Notes: generated by a model from the sequence alone, not told the origin. DNA of 64,000 bases from Desulfobacterales bacterium (GCA_030066985.1 JASJAN010000004.1:124001-188000), one strand, 5' to 3'; positions 18,352 to 28,079 are shown, counted from the stretch's first letter. Numbers and translations are program-made.

Positions 18352-19485
18352 TTAGTTTTCATCACGCCATATCTCCAAAATGGTCAAATCGTCACTAGCA
18401 CTTGAATTCCCCCGCCAATTGGATAAGAATTCCAATAATCCCTTGCCCCAGGGAGGGCCCTTTGCATCCTTTATAAAACCAACCAGACGCTCATTGCCAA
18501 AAAGTTCATTATCTTCATTTTCGGCTTCAATAACGCCATCGGTGAAAAGGAGGATCGACTCTCCGCGAGAGAGCAAAATTTCTTTTTTCTCGTAAGGTGC
18601 ATCCTGCGTGACACCCATTGAAATCCCGTTTATGGGAGGCAAATTTCGTATATGATTTTTGGCGATCCACAACGGCGGTATATGTCCACCTATTGATAAT
18701 TGCATATTTCCGCTCTGGGGCCAATACCGCACAAGGACAATTGTGGCAAAGAAACCTTCTTCAGAAGCTAGATTGTAGGTGCTGTTGTTGACGACTTGCA
18801 AAAGGGCGTCGATTTCGTATTGATTTCTTGCTTCACTGCGGATTTTAGTCGACAATGCTGCCATAACCAGAGCAGCAGGAACGCCTTTATCAGAGACATC
18901 AGCGACATATGCCAATAAGCTGCCATCCGGTAACGGTATTACATCGTATAGATCTCCGCTGACATAGGCGGCAGGAATTGCAGCAGCCCAAATATGGCTG
19001 CCACCGTCTAAATCCGGAATATCCGGCCAGAATAGCGATTGAATCTTGGTTGCCGTCTTCAGTTGACCCTGCAGCTGAGCCGACTGCTCGATGACGGTGT
19101 CATGCAGTAGCTTGATGCGCAACATCGACTTTACTCTGGCAACCAAAGCAGCATGATTGACGGGTTTGGTTAGATACTCGTCAGCACCAGCCTCAAGACC
19201 GGCGACGACGTCTTTTGAATCAGTTTTGGCCGTCACGATGATGATGGGCATAAACGGTAATGAGGACTCCGCTCTGAGATGCCGGCAAACCTCAATGCCA
19301 TCCATCTTGGGCATCATGATGTCCAGCAGAATCAGATCCGGCAAACGTTCTTTTGCCATGGCCAACCCTTCTTGGCCGTCTGATGCTGTAATGATTTCGT
19401 AATTGTTTGCAGCAAGACGCATCTCGAAAATTTCCAGGTTAGCGGGATTATCATCAACGATGAGGATCAGTGGAGGCGTTCGCAT
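18352..19485 (-). CDS. Response regulator with PP2C (RsbU-type) output
   Basis: This 377-residue protein has an N-terminal receiver (1-125, acceptor Asp55 in LLDIMMPKMDG) joined by a helical linker to a PP2C/SpoIIE phosphatase domain (about 165-375, with SGDLYD, YVADVSDKG and FTDGVIEAEN motifs). Phosphorylation of the receiver is expected to switch phosphatase activity. That activity in turn usually controls an anti-sigma antagonist or a similar partner. It is the last gene of the binding protein/kinase/receiver operon, 22 nt after the single-receiver gene. GAGG lies just upstream of ATG 19485. Confidence 0.9.
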   Translation of the reverse strand: MRTPPLILIVDDNPANLEIFEMRLAANNYEIITASDGQEGLAMAKERLPDLILLDIMMPKMDGIEVCRHLRAESSLPFMPIIIVTAKTDSKDVVAGLEAGADEYLTKPVNHAALVARVKSMLRIKLLHDTVIEQSAQLQGQLKTATKIQSLFWPDIPDLDGGSHIWAAAIPAAYVSGDLYDVIPLPDGSLLAYVADVSDKGVPAALVMAALSTKIRSEARNQYEIDALLQVVNNSTYNLASEEGFFATIVLVRYWPQSGNMQLSIGGHIPPLWIAKNHIRNLPPINGISMGVTQDAPYEKKEILLSRGESILLFTDGVIEAENEDNELFGNERLVGFIKDAKGPPWGKGLLEFLSNWRGNSSASDDLTILEIWRDEN

Positions 19486-19507
19486 GATAACCTCTTGAAA
19501 AAATTAG

Positions 19508-19873
19508 CTAGGGTATGAATTCACGAATTTTCGCCAAAAGAGCCCGCGGGCTGTAAGGTTTAGAGACATATGCATCGCAGCCGGCCTCGTATGCTTTGAC
19601 ATCATCTCCGCTCAGGGCATATGAGGTGACAGCAATGATCGGGATAGCACTCAGCTTAGGATTGGCCTTGATTCGGCGAGTCGCTTCGTAGCCGTCAAAA
19701 TCAGGCAATTGAATATCCATCAAAACCAAAGCTGGAAGATGGGTTTCAGCCACCGTGACACCCTCTTGACCGGTTAGCGCTTCGATTATCTCATAACCGG
19801 CGCTTGTGAGAAGATCCCGTATGATCCGCCGGTTGTCTTCCTGGTCTTCAACGACTAAAATCAGCTGACTCAT
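19508..19873 (-). CDS. Single-domain response regulator (DivK/CheY-like)
   Basis: This 121-residue stand-alone receiver has the acidic pair ED at 9-10, acceptor Asp53 in LMDIQLPDFDG, a conserved Thr/Ser in VTSYA and Lys in SKPYSP. There is no output domain, so it likely passes the signal by protein contact or acts as a phosphate shuttle between the kinase and the receiver-PP2C protein. Its ATG overlaps the stop of the kinase gene by 4 nt (ATGA), indicating translational coupling. Confidence 0.92.
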   Translation of the reverse strand: MSQLILVVEDQEDNRRIIRDLLTSAGYEIIEALTGQEGVTVAETHLPALVLMDIQLPDFDGYEATRRIKANPKLSAIPIIAVTSYALSGDDVKAYEAGCDAYVSKPYSPRALLAKIREFIP

Positions 19874-21921
19874 GGTTGTTTCCTTTGCTTTTCGACTCGA
19901 ATCGGCAAGGTGAACCGAAAAGTCGAACCTTTCCCAGGTGTTGACTCCACCCAGATGCGGCCGCCATGCATATCAATTATTTTTTTTGAAATAGAGAGAC
20001 CCAGACCGGTTCCGCCTTTTTTGCGTGTACTGGATCCGTTGGCTTGCTGGAATTCATCAAAGATCTTCTGTTGGTCGGATTCCGTCACTCCAGGACCCGT
20101 ATCATGCACAGAGACGCAAAACGTTTCGTTAGAAACAGTCACTTCCACTTTAACCTCTCCCTCATCGGTAAATTTGATCGCGTTGCCGACCAGGTTTAAC
20201 ATCACCTGAGCAATGCGTTGCTCGTCTGCTTTGCCGATCTTTAGATCTTTGGGCACTTCGACTTTCAATTTGAGATCCTTTTCCGCTGCTAATGCTTCAA
20301 CAGAAGTAGACACCGTTTGAACCACCTCTTCCATTGAATATTCATTGAGCGAAAGGGTAAGCTGGCCGGCTTCGATTTTAGAAAGATCCAGAACATCATT
20401 GATGAGATTGAGGAGATGGCGGCCATTTTTTTCGAGGCGTTCAAGAACATCCTGAATTTTTACCGGTACAGCACCGTAAATGTTGTCCAGAATCAGCTCT
20501 GTATAACCCAAAATGGCATTTAATGGTGTTCTCAATTCATGGCTCATGTTGGCAAGGAACTCGGACTTATGCTGGTTGGCGCTCTCGAGCTCGTGCCCTT
20601 TCTCTTCGATCTCGCGGAAGAGACGGGCGTTATGAATGGCAAGCACAGACTGAGAGGCAAATGTTTGAAGCAGGTCGAGCACCGGCGCGGGAAATTCGCC
20701 GGCCGCCTTGCGCCGAACGACCAATCCACCAATAAGACGGTCTTCGCGCAACAACGGCAATGCCAGCAAAGCCCGATAACCTGACTGTTGAACATAAGAA
20801 AGGGGGTAGTTGGGCACGTCTGCAAGATCCGGAATCTGAGCCGGGGTTCGCTTGACAGCAGCCTGACCGATAACCGTCTGGTCTCCCACACGCAATCTCG
20901 ACTCGCGCAGCGCTTCAATAAGATCGGCATGAGCGCCATAGTTTATGCTCGGCACAAAAACACCCTCCGCTTCGTCGAACTCGTAGATTGTCCCGGCATC
21001 TGTCTTTGAGAGCTGCACCGCATGGCGAACGATGCTTGTTAAGACCGTTTCCAGATCAAGGATTGAGCTGACGGCCTGGCTAACCTCCCCCAGGGCTTTG
21101 AGCTCTTCCACTGACTGCGCCAGCTCGCGGGTACGCAATTTGACTTTATGCTCCAGGGTGCGGCTGTAATCCTCCAGTTTGTCCTTGCTCTCTTGAAGCT
21201 CTGCAAATAACTGCTTAATCGATCCACGCATGACATCCAGATGCTGCGCCAATACGCCAATCTCATCACTGCTGCTTTTATCAACGAATGTGTCCAAATC
21301 GCCCCTGGCGATCATTGAAGCTGATTCCTGCAATTTTAGTAAGGGGGATGAGATGTACCGTCTCGTGATAAAGATGGATGTGAGCCAGATTGTGGCAATG
21401 ATGAGAATTAACAGGGCAATTGTGCTGTAAATTTGAATCAGCACCTGTTTTTTTACGTTTTCGCGTGACATCACGATTAAAATCTTACTAATGACACTGT
21501 CTTTAAAGTAGATTTTAGATGATTTGGCGATCAGATCAGCATCTTTGAACGATTGCGGTGCTGCCCCCGACTGATCCTTCTTAAGTTGAAACCCAGTGCG
21601 ATTTTTCTCGGTAATCAGCTGATCTTTCCAAGATATCTTAATATGAACAATGGATTCATCTAAAAATAAGGCGTCAACAAAATCATTTACGACCAGGTAG
21701 TCCATGTTCCATAATGGCGTTGGCAGACTATTCTGGGCGAACATGATGGCGTTGTCTAGCCGCTTTTGCATTTCGTTATCAATTCTGCTGATATCAACAA
21801 TGATAACAACCGCAGCAAAAGCAATCAGCAATAAGGTAAGTATGCTGATCAGGGTATAACTAAAACGACGGCTGATGCTGTTGACTTTAGGAGAGGTTTC
21901 AGACGAAGCAGCTTTTTGCAT
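19870..21921 (-). CDS. Sensor histidine kinase: TM-periplasmic-TM-HAMP-GAF-HisKA-HATPase
   Basis: This 683-residue kinase has TM1 at about 22-43, a periplasmic region of about 120 residues, and TM2 at about 164-187. HAMP is at 188-242, followed by a coiled coil, a GAF domain (about 280-435) and an H-box SHELRTP with His461. The HATPase (about 555-675) carries N, G1 and G2 boxes (NLVGNAIKF, DTGPGV, GGTGLGLSI). It is encoded directly after a periplasmic solute-binding protein, which is therefore the best candidate for its ligand-presenting partner. It overlaps the downstream receiver gene. Confidence 0.92.
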   Translation of the reverse strand: MQKAASSETSPKVNSISRRFSYTLISILTLLLIAFAAVVIIVDISRIDNEMQKRLDNAIMFAQNSLPTPLWNMDYLVVNDFVDALFLDESIVHIKISWKDQLITEKNRTGFQLKKDQSGAAPQSFKDADLIAKSSKIYFKDSVISKILIVMSRENVKKQVLIQIYSTIALLILIIATIWLTSIFITRRYISSPLLKLQESASMIARGDLDTFVDKSSSDEIGVLAQHLDVMRGSIKQLFAELQESKDKLEDYSRTLEHKVKLRTRELAQSVEELKALGEVSQAVSSILDLETVLTSIVRHAVQLSKTDAGTIYEFDEAEGVFVPSINYGAHADLIEALRESRLRVGDQTVIGQAAVKRTPAQIPDLADVPNYPLSYVQQSGYRALLALPLLREDRLIGGLVVRRKAAGEFPAPVLDLLQTFASQSVLAIHNARLFREIEEKGHELESANQHKSEFLANMSHELRTPLNAILGYTELILDNIYGAVPVKIQDVLERLEKNGRHLLNLINDVLDLSKIEAGQLTLSLNEYSMEEVVQTVSTSVEALAAEKDLKLKVEVPKDLKIGKADEQRIAQVMLNLVGNAIKFTDEGEVKVEVTVSNETFCVSVHDTGPGVTESDQQKIFDEFQQANGSSTRKKGGTGLGLSISKKIIDMHGGRIWVESTPGKGSTFRFTLPIRVEKQRKQP

Positions 21922-21993
21922 GGACTCAATCCTTTATGACATGTTCCGTACGTTGTTTAAAGGCGATGTCTGGATGAGAGCAATCGGCGTATT

Positions 21994-22758
21994 TTAGTCC
22001 TTAATTTCGGGAAATGGATCATCCTCTAATTTGAAGTTCCATTTTTTTTGAATTTGCTTGACGGTGCCATCCGCTACCATTTCATCAAAAGCGGCCTTCC
22101 ATCTTTGAACAATCGAATTCGATGTCTTTTTTGAAAAAGCGATCATAAGATCAATTTCGCGTAGATGATAGACCTCCTCAAAAGCGGTGTGGTCAACCCC
22201 GGCCAAATCACAAACGGTTCTGAGACCCGGTATTTTATAGGCCCATAAATCTATACGACCCAATGCAAGCTTCTTGGCATTAAATTGTTCATCTGAGACA
22301 GGCTCAAGATTTGTAAATCCTTGACTTTGGAGTAGGCGCCCCCTGGTATCGTCTCGAAGTGTGCCGATGCGTTTGACCTTTTTTGCGTCTTCCAGATCTT
22401 TAATTTTGATTCCCGAATCCTTTTTGGCGACAAGAATATCTCTTTTCGTGGCTAGCGGTCCAACCCATTTAAATTTATCATGACGCACTTTGGTATACGT
22501 CATTCCGAATAATATAACGTTTTTGTCTTCAAGGGCCATTTTGTAAGCCCTTGCCCATGGGTACACCTGGATTTCCTCCTCTGACCCAACTCTTCTCTGT
22601 ATTTCTCGTACAATTTCCACAGAAGGACCAACCAGGACCCCATTATCCACATAGTTCAAAGGGGGTAAATTTTCCGTTAAAATCGTTAAATCAGCTGAAA
22701 GCACAGGTTGACCTACAAGCAGAAGTATTGAGGCTGCGAGCAGAAGCAGTTTTTTCAT
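21994..22758 (-). CDS. Periplasmic type-3 solute-binding protein
   Basis: This 254-residue protein has a clear signal peptide (MKKLLLLAASILLLVGQPVLS) and a single SBP_bac_3 domain of the amino-acid-binding type (LPPLNYVDNGVLVGPSVEI start, mid-domain VKRIGTLRDDT, late DLMIAFSKKT). No permease or ATPase genes are nearby. A transport role is therefore less likely than a sensory one, presenting a ligand to the histidine kinase encoded 72 nt downstream in the same orientation. Confidence 0.87.
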   Translation of the reverse strand: MKKLLLLAASILLLVGQPVLSADLTILTENLPPLNYVDNGVLVGPSVEIVREIQRRVGSEEEIQVYPWARAYKMALEDKNVILFGMTYTKVRHDKFKWVGPLATKRDILVAKKDSGIKIKDLEDAKKVKRIGTLRDDTRGRLLQSQGFTNLEPVSDEQFNAKKLALGRIDLWAYKIPGLRTVCDLAGVDHTAFEEVYHLREIDLMIAFSKKTSNSIVQRWKAAFDEMVADGTVKQIQKKWNFKLEDDPFPEIKD

Positions 22759-23028
22759 GAGAGATCTCCTTTCCTCATTTACGGATTAAAGACCTGAATA
22801 CGTTATCAAAATTGTTGAACGAATTAAGGGGATTCTTTGCTCAGGATGCGACTCAGAGCAGGCTGTGCTTCTGAATAAGATCTGGAAAGAGTTTGTGGGA
22901 TCAGGGCGATTTCACAATTCCGATCTGGAAATGCATTCAATATGAAAATAGTTATTAAATAGGGTCAACAAAGTCAATAAAACTTGTTATCCATCTTTGC
23001 AAGCACCGGTGCTGACAGCAGGAAAAAA

Positions 23029-23946
23029 TTATACTTCCGGCAATTTTTTGCGGATAAATCGAATTCCTTTTAATACTTCTGATGCCGGTATACCAGGTTT
23101 TATCTCCAATATCCTGAGGGTCTCGGCCTCAAGAAACGGTTTTAGCGTCATAATATCAATTTCACCGGTACCCGGGGGGATGTGATCATCAAGACCGTTA
23201 GCATCATGAAGATGGACGCCGATAAGCCGATTTGCATAATTTTGCAACAACGCATTTCTAGGAATTAATCCCAGGGCCTCATTGGCATGCGCATGACCGG
23301 TGTCGTGCCAGTAGCCAATCGGGGCACCTTTTAGGGTATCAAAGATAAGTTTAAAATCATCAAGTCCGGGCAGCTCATGATAATGATACCGGTTTTCCAG
23401 CCCCAGCATCAGCCCCTGCTTTTCTGCTAAGGGTGCTAAATGCTCCAAACTGAACAATAAATTATCCAAGTAGGCTTGTTTTTGATTATCCCGCTCTTTT
23501 ACTTTTTTGCGAATAAAGATTTGTGCTTCCTCTGAAAGGAGCTGATTCGAATTAAAGTATTGATAAAGCTTGTGCAGTTCATGATTCATTTCGACTAATC
23601 CGCAATGCAAAACGACTGCTTCGGCCCCGACCTCGGCTGCATATTGGATTGTTTTGGATGTGTAGTGAATGGCTTTTTGCCGTTCCTCTGTATCAGAACT
23701 GGATAGCAGAAACAGATCCCCGCTGCCTCTGACATTGCCACATACAGAGGGAATCGGAAAATAATTGTGAACACTGACGACTTTCAGCCCCGATTGTTTA
23801 AGTGGCCCCTTTAGCTGAAGAAACATGGCTTCCGACATTCGATAGCTAAGCTCGATTTCGCTAATACCAAGATTTTTAAAGGCTGCGATCAATTCTGCTA
23901 CTGTTGCAGTTTTATCTGACAGCCAGGATGTTGAAAGCGCCAGCAT
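23029..23946 (-). CDS. TIM-barrel sugar-phosphate isomerase/epimerase-like protein
   Basis: This 305-residue protein belongs to the AP endonuclease family 2 / xylose isomerase-like TIM barrels. Metal-ligand type motifs are visible in order: HCGLVE, GLENRYHYHE, YWHDTGHAH, GVHLHDANGLDDH and a terminal LEIKPG. Members isomerise or epimerise sugars and inositols or cleave abasic DNA. The 305-residue length and lack of DNA-binding loops favour the sugar branch. The substrate is unknown. It diverges from the UroD-like gene. Confidence 0.8.
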   Translation of the reverse strand: MLALSTSWLSDKTATVAELIAAFKNLGISEIELSYRMSEAMFLQLKGPLKQSGLKVVSVHNYFPIPSVCGNVRGSGDLFLLSSSDTEERQKAIHYTSKTIQYAAEVGAEAVVLHCGLVEMNHELHKLYQYFNSNQLLSEEAQIFIRKKVKERDNQKQAYLDNLLFSLEHLAPLAEKQGLMLGLENRYHYHELPGLDDFKLIFDTLKGAPIGYWHDTGHAHANEALGLIPRNALLQNYANRLIGVHLHDANGLDDHIPPGTGEIDIMTLKPFLEAETLRILEIKPGIPASEVLKGIRFIRKKLPEV

Positions 23947-24111
23947 CCCCCAAATCCTTTCTGTTTTGCTAATTGACTATCTTCTAACCATGGAATTGCA
24001 GTCTGTCAAAATGGTTTTGTTGACTCTAAACAGCGAATTTTTTATATTTGACCATTTGCTGATTTCTGCATAGTCGTTTAGCAAAACCGTATCAAATTGT
24101 TGCTACCTAAT

Positions 24112-25116
24112 ATGTCGCACCCAGACACAAGAGAAACAATGCCCAGCCGCGAGCGCTTCAGGGAAACCATGTGTTATGGCGCACCTGATCGCGTCCCGTA
24201 TTTTGAAGAGGGTATCCGCAAAGATGTCTTGAAGGCCTGGCGCAAACAGGGTCTGGCCCGTGGTTCCGATCTGGCCAAACTGTTTCCTTCTGATGAGCGG
24301 GAACGTATTGAAGTAGATCTGGAGCCCCGGCCCAAAGTCGGATTCAAAGGCCATTCGCTTGCCGATCCGGAGGAATTCAAGCGCCGCCTGGATCCTGCCG
24401 ATAAAAAGCGACTTCCCACTCGATGGTCCCGGCGAGTGCGCGCCTGGCGATCCAGAGACCATGTGCTGATGCTGTATGTGCACCGTGGTTTTTTTCTGAC
24501 CATGGGTGTGCAGGATTGGCATTCGTTTAGGGATGCCATGATCATGCTGGTAGAGCAGCCCGATCAGGTCCACGAGCACCTGCAAATTCAGGGCGATTTT
24601 GCGGCCCGCTTAACCGATCGTATCCTGCAGGAGGTGGACGTTGATGCCATTGTATTCAGCGAACCCATCGGCGGGAATGACCGCCCCTTGATTTCGCCGA
24701 AGATGTATGAAGAGTTTGTCCTGAAAAGCTATGAACCGATTTTGGAAGTGCTCCACCAACACCGGGTCGCCACCATCTGTTTCCAGACCTTTGCCAATTC
24801 CCGTATTTTAATTCCACTTATCCTTAAATGGGGATTTAACTGCCTGTGGGCTTGCGAGGTCAATATTGAAGCCATGGATTACCGCCGCCTGAGAAAAGAA
24901 TTTGGTCGCGATTTGCGTTTGATCGGCGGCATTGATCTGGATGCGTTGCGCAAAGATAAGGCCGCCATCCGGCAGGAAATCGAGGAAAAGGTTCCCCCGT
25001 TGATAGAAGACGGTGGCTACATCCCGCTGGCCGACGGCCGCGTGCGCGCAGATGTGCCGTTTGAAAATTATGTGTATTATCGTAAGATGTTGGAGGAAGT
25101 CACCCAACAGCCATAA
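24112..25116 (+). CDS. Uroporphyrinogen decarboxylase family (MtaA/UroD-like) protein
   Basis: This protein of about 334 residues has the UroD TIM-barrel pattern (RERFRETMCYGAPDRVPYFE start, DVDAIVFSEPIGGND mid, LRLIGGIDLDALR and DGGYIPLADGRVR late). In anaerobes this branch usually comprises corrinoid methyltransferases or demethylation-linked proteins rather than haem enzymes. The strand that holds the zinc-binding HxC motif in MtaA does not show it clearly (TICFQTFANS), so methyl transfer to CoM is not supported. Possible starts are TTG 24097, ATG 24112 and ATG 24139; none has a good ribosome site. The domain pattern begins just after the last. Confidence 0.8.
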   Translation: MSHPDTRETMPSRERFRETMCYGAPDRVPYFEEGIRKDVLKAWRKQGLARGSDLAKLFPSDERERIEVDLEPRPKVGFKGHSLADPEEFKRRLDPADKKRLPTRWSRRVRAWRSRDHVLMLYVHRGFFLTMGVQDWHSFRDAMIMLVEQPDQVHEHLQIQGDFAARLTDRILQEVDVDAIVFSEPIGGNDRPLISPKMYEEFVLKSYEPILEVLHQHRVATICFQTFANSRILIPLILKWGFNCLWACEVNIEAMDYRRLRKEFGRDLRLIGGIDLDALRKDKAAIRQEIEEKVPPLIEDGGYIPLADGRVRADVPFENYVYYRKMLEEVTQQP

Positions 25117-25229
25117 AGCACCAGATCAATCAAGGCTGATGGGCTTTCCATCCAGTATATTGTTCATCATTTACCGCATAACCCCTTCGACTGATTTCAG
25201 TCGTTGCTTTTACCGTTGACCCGCAATCG

Positions 25230-25460
25230 TCACTTGACTTTGATTTTGGTCATTCGCTTTTTCTTTTTAGGCGCTTTTTCTTTTTCAAGGCTGTCAATTC
25301 TTTCATCCAGCAAGGCGCGCATGGCTTTTAAAAACTCAATACGGGATTGGGTCATGTGCTTAACAAAACCCGATTTTTTCCCCAACACATTTTCAAGGTC
25401 CATAAAAAATTTGCCAACAGGGCAAATCGCCATCTGGGGTTCACTCTTTTTGGCTGCCAT
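25230..25460 (-). CDS. Small basic protein of unknown function, coupled to ArsA-type gene
   Basis: This 76-residue protein starts at ATG 25460, where AAGGAG lies 6 nt upstream inside the end of the ArsA-type gene; the two genes overlap by 20 nt. The central part (ICPVGKFFMDLENVLGKKSG) is followed by a predicted amphipathic helix and a Lys-rich tail (KAPKKKKRM). I recognise no named family. Tight overlap implies translational coupling and a linked role with the ATPase. Confidence 0.65.
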   Translation of the reverse strand: MAAKKSEPQMAICPVGKFFMDLENVLGKKSGFVKHMTQSRIEFLKAMRALLDERIDSLEKEKAPKKKKRMTKIKVK

Positions 25461-26646
25461 CTTCTGCTCCTTCAAAGCATATGTCCAAGACCCGGCCCTT
25501 TAGCTTAGCGATAACCTGCTCTTTTGACGCCACCTGTCTTGGAAGTAGAATGTTTCGTTTATAACCACCGATCCGAATGATGAGTTCATCAGAAAATTTG
25601 TTCAACTCGACATCTTTTTTCATTAGAAAGGGCAGTTTTACTTTCAGATGATAGTTGCCGTTTTCTTTGACCAGTTGATAAGGCTCATCTTTATAAAATC
25701 GCTTCAGCGGGTTCTTCTTGCCGTATAATTGGTGCGCCAGTTTCTTCAGTTTGGCATAGCCTAAAATCTCACCCTGAAATAGATCGACTGATAAAATGGG
25801 TACCGGGCTAAAAATATCCTCAGCGGTCTGGCGGTGCTGCTGTTGATCTTTGATCCAGCTTTTAAAATAAGATTCAGTGATTTGCTCGGGCAAAATGCGG
25901 TTCATAATGATCGCGTCAATGCTCATTTTATACAAGCAAAAATACATAAAAGCCCGCTGGGTCTCCTTGAGAACCACTTTTTCAGGGTTGGTGATCAAGC
26001 GCACTGTGGTTATTTCGGGATCCGTTAAAATCTGATCAACCCCTTTTAAGCGCTCGAACAGCTCTTCAAGCGCTTTAAAGTAATCGTCATCGGGCAGGGG
26101 TACATCGGTGAATCTTTTAGCTACCGGTCCGACATATTTGGCGAGTGTTCTTTCCAATCTAAAAATTTTTTGCATATACCATTCCAGGGTAGCCGGTATG
26201 CTGATAAACCGCAGTGATTCCCCGGTGGGCGCACAATCCAGCAGGATCACATCATATTTTTCCCGCTGCACATATTGATTGATATACAACAGTAAGCTGA
26301 CTTCTTCCATTCCGGGCAAAATGGCCAGCTCTTCTGCCAAAACTTCATCCAGTCCGGTGGTGTTGAATAAACTGGAAAGATAACGATGAATATCACGCCA
26401 GTATCGTGTGATTTCCTCCTGGATATCGATTTCCTGGATGTAGAGGTTGGGATTGATTTGAACGGGCCGGCCTTTGTTTTGATCGAGCAGATTTTTTTCA
26501 AGATCAAAGATATCGCCTAAGCTATGGGCGACGTCCAAAGACATGATTACGGTCTTTTTGCCCATTTCCGCTGCCCGGATACCTGTGGCGGCTGCTATTG
26601 AGGTTTTACCGGTTCCGCCTTTGCCGGCAAAAAAGATAATTCGCAC
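25441..26646 (-). CDS. ArsA/GET3-type ATPase with C-terminal HSP20-like domain
   Basis: This 401-residue ATPase has a deviant P-loop GKGGTGKT near the N-terminus, switch I MSLDVAHSLGD and switch II VILLDCAPTGESLR, as in ArsA/GET3. The last 80 residues (KLPFLMKKDVELNKFSDELI) match the HSP20-like domain appended to many bacterial ArsA proteins. There is no arsB or arsR nearby, so arsenite pumping is unlikely. Protein targeting or metal-independent chaperoning is possible. GTG 26646 has AAGGAG 7 nt upstream and is preferred to TTG 26652, which is too close to it. Confidence 0.87.
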   Translation of the reverse strand: MRIIFFAGKGGTGKTSIAAATGIRAAEMGKKTVIMSLDVAHSLGDIFDLEKNLLDQNKGRPVQINPNLYIQEIDIQEEITRYWRDIHRYLSSLFNTTGLDEVLAEELAILPGMEEVSLLLYINQYVQREKYDVILLDCAPTGESLRFISIPATLEWYMQKIFRLERTLAKYVGPVAKRFTDVPLPDDDYFKALEELFERLKGVDQILTDPEITTVRLITNPEKVVLKETQRAFMYFCLYKMSIDAIIMNRILPEQITESYFKSWIKDQQQHRQTAEDIFSPVPILSVDLFQGEILGYAKLKKLAHQLYGKKNPLKRFYKDEPYQLVKENGNYHLKVKLPFLMKKDVELNKFSDELIIRIGGYKRNILLPRQVASKEQVIAKLKGRVLDICFEGAEDGSQKE

Positions 26647-26831
26647 AGGCAAACTCCTTTTTTATTATCTGACTGCGAGCGAGCGCTCACTTATGATGGA
26701 TTCAGCTTCGGGTAATGCTTGAATTCAATAAACTGCCTATGGTATTGAAATTTTTGTCAGACCATTACTGGGCTCTGCATTTATACTCATAAGCATGAAC
26801 AGCTGCGATTTCACCTATAAAGGAGAAAATT

Positions 26832-28001
26832 ATGCCGATAGCAGATCAGATGGTTAAAATGGTCGAGGGGATGGAAATGGTCAAAAAGATGTTCGAAGAA
26901 GGTGCCCGGCTCAAAGCCGAGCATGGAGCGGACAAGGTTTTTGACTTTTCACTGGGCAATCCGGACGTGCCGCCACCGCCGGAATTTAAAAAAGTGCTCA
27001 GAGAGCTGGTCGGTGATGAATCCCTCGGACACGGCTATACACCTAATACCGGTTATCCCCATGTTCGGCAGGCGGTGGCTGATTATCTTAGCGGTATACA
27101 TGATGTCAGCCTAACCCCGGATTTAATCGTCATGACCGTCGGTGCCGCCGGTGCTTTAAATGATGCCCTCAATGCGGTCATCAACCCCGGCGAAGAAATT
27201 TTGGTGCCGGCCCCTTATTTTATAGGCTACGACCACTATGCCTACGTTGCCAAAGCAACCATAAAAACCGTCCCCACCGACAGCAATTTTCATCTGGATA
27301 CGGCTGCCATCGCAGCATCCATAACCGATAAGACCCGGGTGATGCTGCTCAACTCACCCAATAATCCCACCGGAGCTGTCTATTCGGCTGAGGAGCTGTC
27401 CAAACTGGGCCGGGTGCTGGACGATGCCAGTCAAAAATTCGGCCGGCGCATTTATCTGGTGGCCGATGAGCCCTATCGCAAAATCGCCTATGATGTGGAA
27501 GTGCCTTCGATATTTCAAGCCTATGCCCATTCGATTATCGTGACCTCCTATTCCAAGGAGCTGTCTTTGGCCGGGGAGCGCATCGGTTTTCTGGCCGTTA
27601 ATCCGCAAGCTGAAGACGCCGGGTTGGTAGCCAGCGCCGCGGCGGTGATCAATACCATGCTGTGTGTTAACGCCCCCAGCCTACTGCAGCATGCAGTCGC
27701 CCAGTTGCAGGGAGTCACGGTTGATGTCTCCATTTATCATCGACGGCGGGATTTACTGTGCCAGGGCCTTTCTGAAATCGGTTACGAATTTCATGTACCC
27801 GAAGGCGCATTTTACCTGTTTCCCAAAAGCCCGCTGCCCGATGATGTCAAATTCACCGGTATTTTAAAGGAGGAGCTCATCCTAGCAGTGCCGGGTGTCG
27901 GCTTTGGCGGGCCAGGCTACTTTCGGCTGTCCTATGCTGTTCCGGATTCAGTGATTACCGGATCTATGGCGGGATTTAAAAACGCACTGCAAAAGTTCTG
28001 A
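26832..28001 (+). CDS. Class I/II PLP-dependent aminotransferase
   Basis: This 389-residue fold-type I aminotransferase has all key motifs: GNPD near 42-45, NSPNNPTG at 174-181, ADEPYRK near 211-217 and the PLP lysine K242 in SYSKELSLAGER. A C-terminal Arg in GYFRLSYA would bind the substrate carboxylate. It resembles AspC/AlaA-like enzymes of anaerobes; the amino donor cannot be fixed from sequence. AAAGGAG lies upstream of the ATG. A cNMP-binding protein gene follows 78 nt downstream on the same strand. Confidence 0.88.
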   Translation: MPIADQMVKMVEGMEMVKKMFEEGARLKAEHGADKVFDFSLGNPDVPPPPEFKKVLRELVGDESLGHGYTPNTGYPHVRQAVADYLSGIHDVSLTPDLIVMTVGAAGALNDALNAVINPGEEILVPAPYFIGYDHYAYVAKATIKTVPTDSNFHLDTAAIAASITDKTRVMLLNSPNNPTGAVYSAEELSKLGRVLDDASQKFGRRIYLVADEPYRKIAYDVEVPSIFQAYAHSIIVTSYSKELSLAGERIGFLAVNPQAEDAGLVASAAAVINTMLCVNAPSLLQHAVAQLQGVTVDVSIYHRRRDLLCQGLSEIGYEFHVPEGAFYLFPKSPLPDDVKFTGILKEELILAVPGVGFGGPGYFRLSYAVPDSVITGSMAGFKNALQKF

Positions 28002-28009
28002 ATCCAAAC

Positions 28010-28033
28010 TTCCATCCGATCAAACGGATGGAA
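28010..28033 (+). other. Intercistronic hairpin
   Basis: TTCCATCCG (28010-28018) pairs with CGGATGGAA (28025-28033) around ATCAAA. With no T-run it is not a typical terminator; it may stabilise the upstream mRNA or attenuate the downstream gene. Confidence 0.5.
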
Positions 28034-28079
28034 CCTGTCAATGGCACCATTTTTTCAAGCTGTAAAAAGGAATAACACC

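Noticed and set aside
24112-25116. HemE (haem biosynthesis decarboxylase)
   Set aside because: The motif pattern fits the anaerobe UroD/MtaA-like branch better and there are no haem genes nearby.
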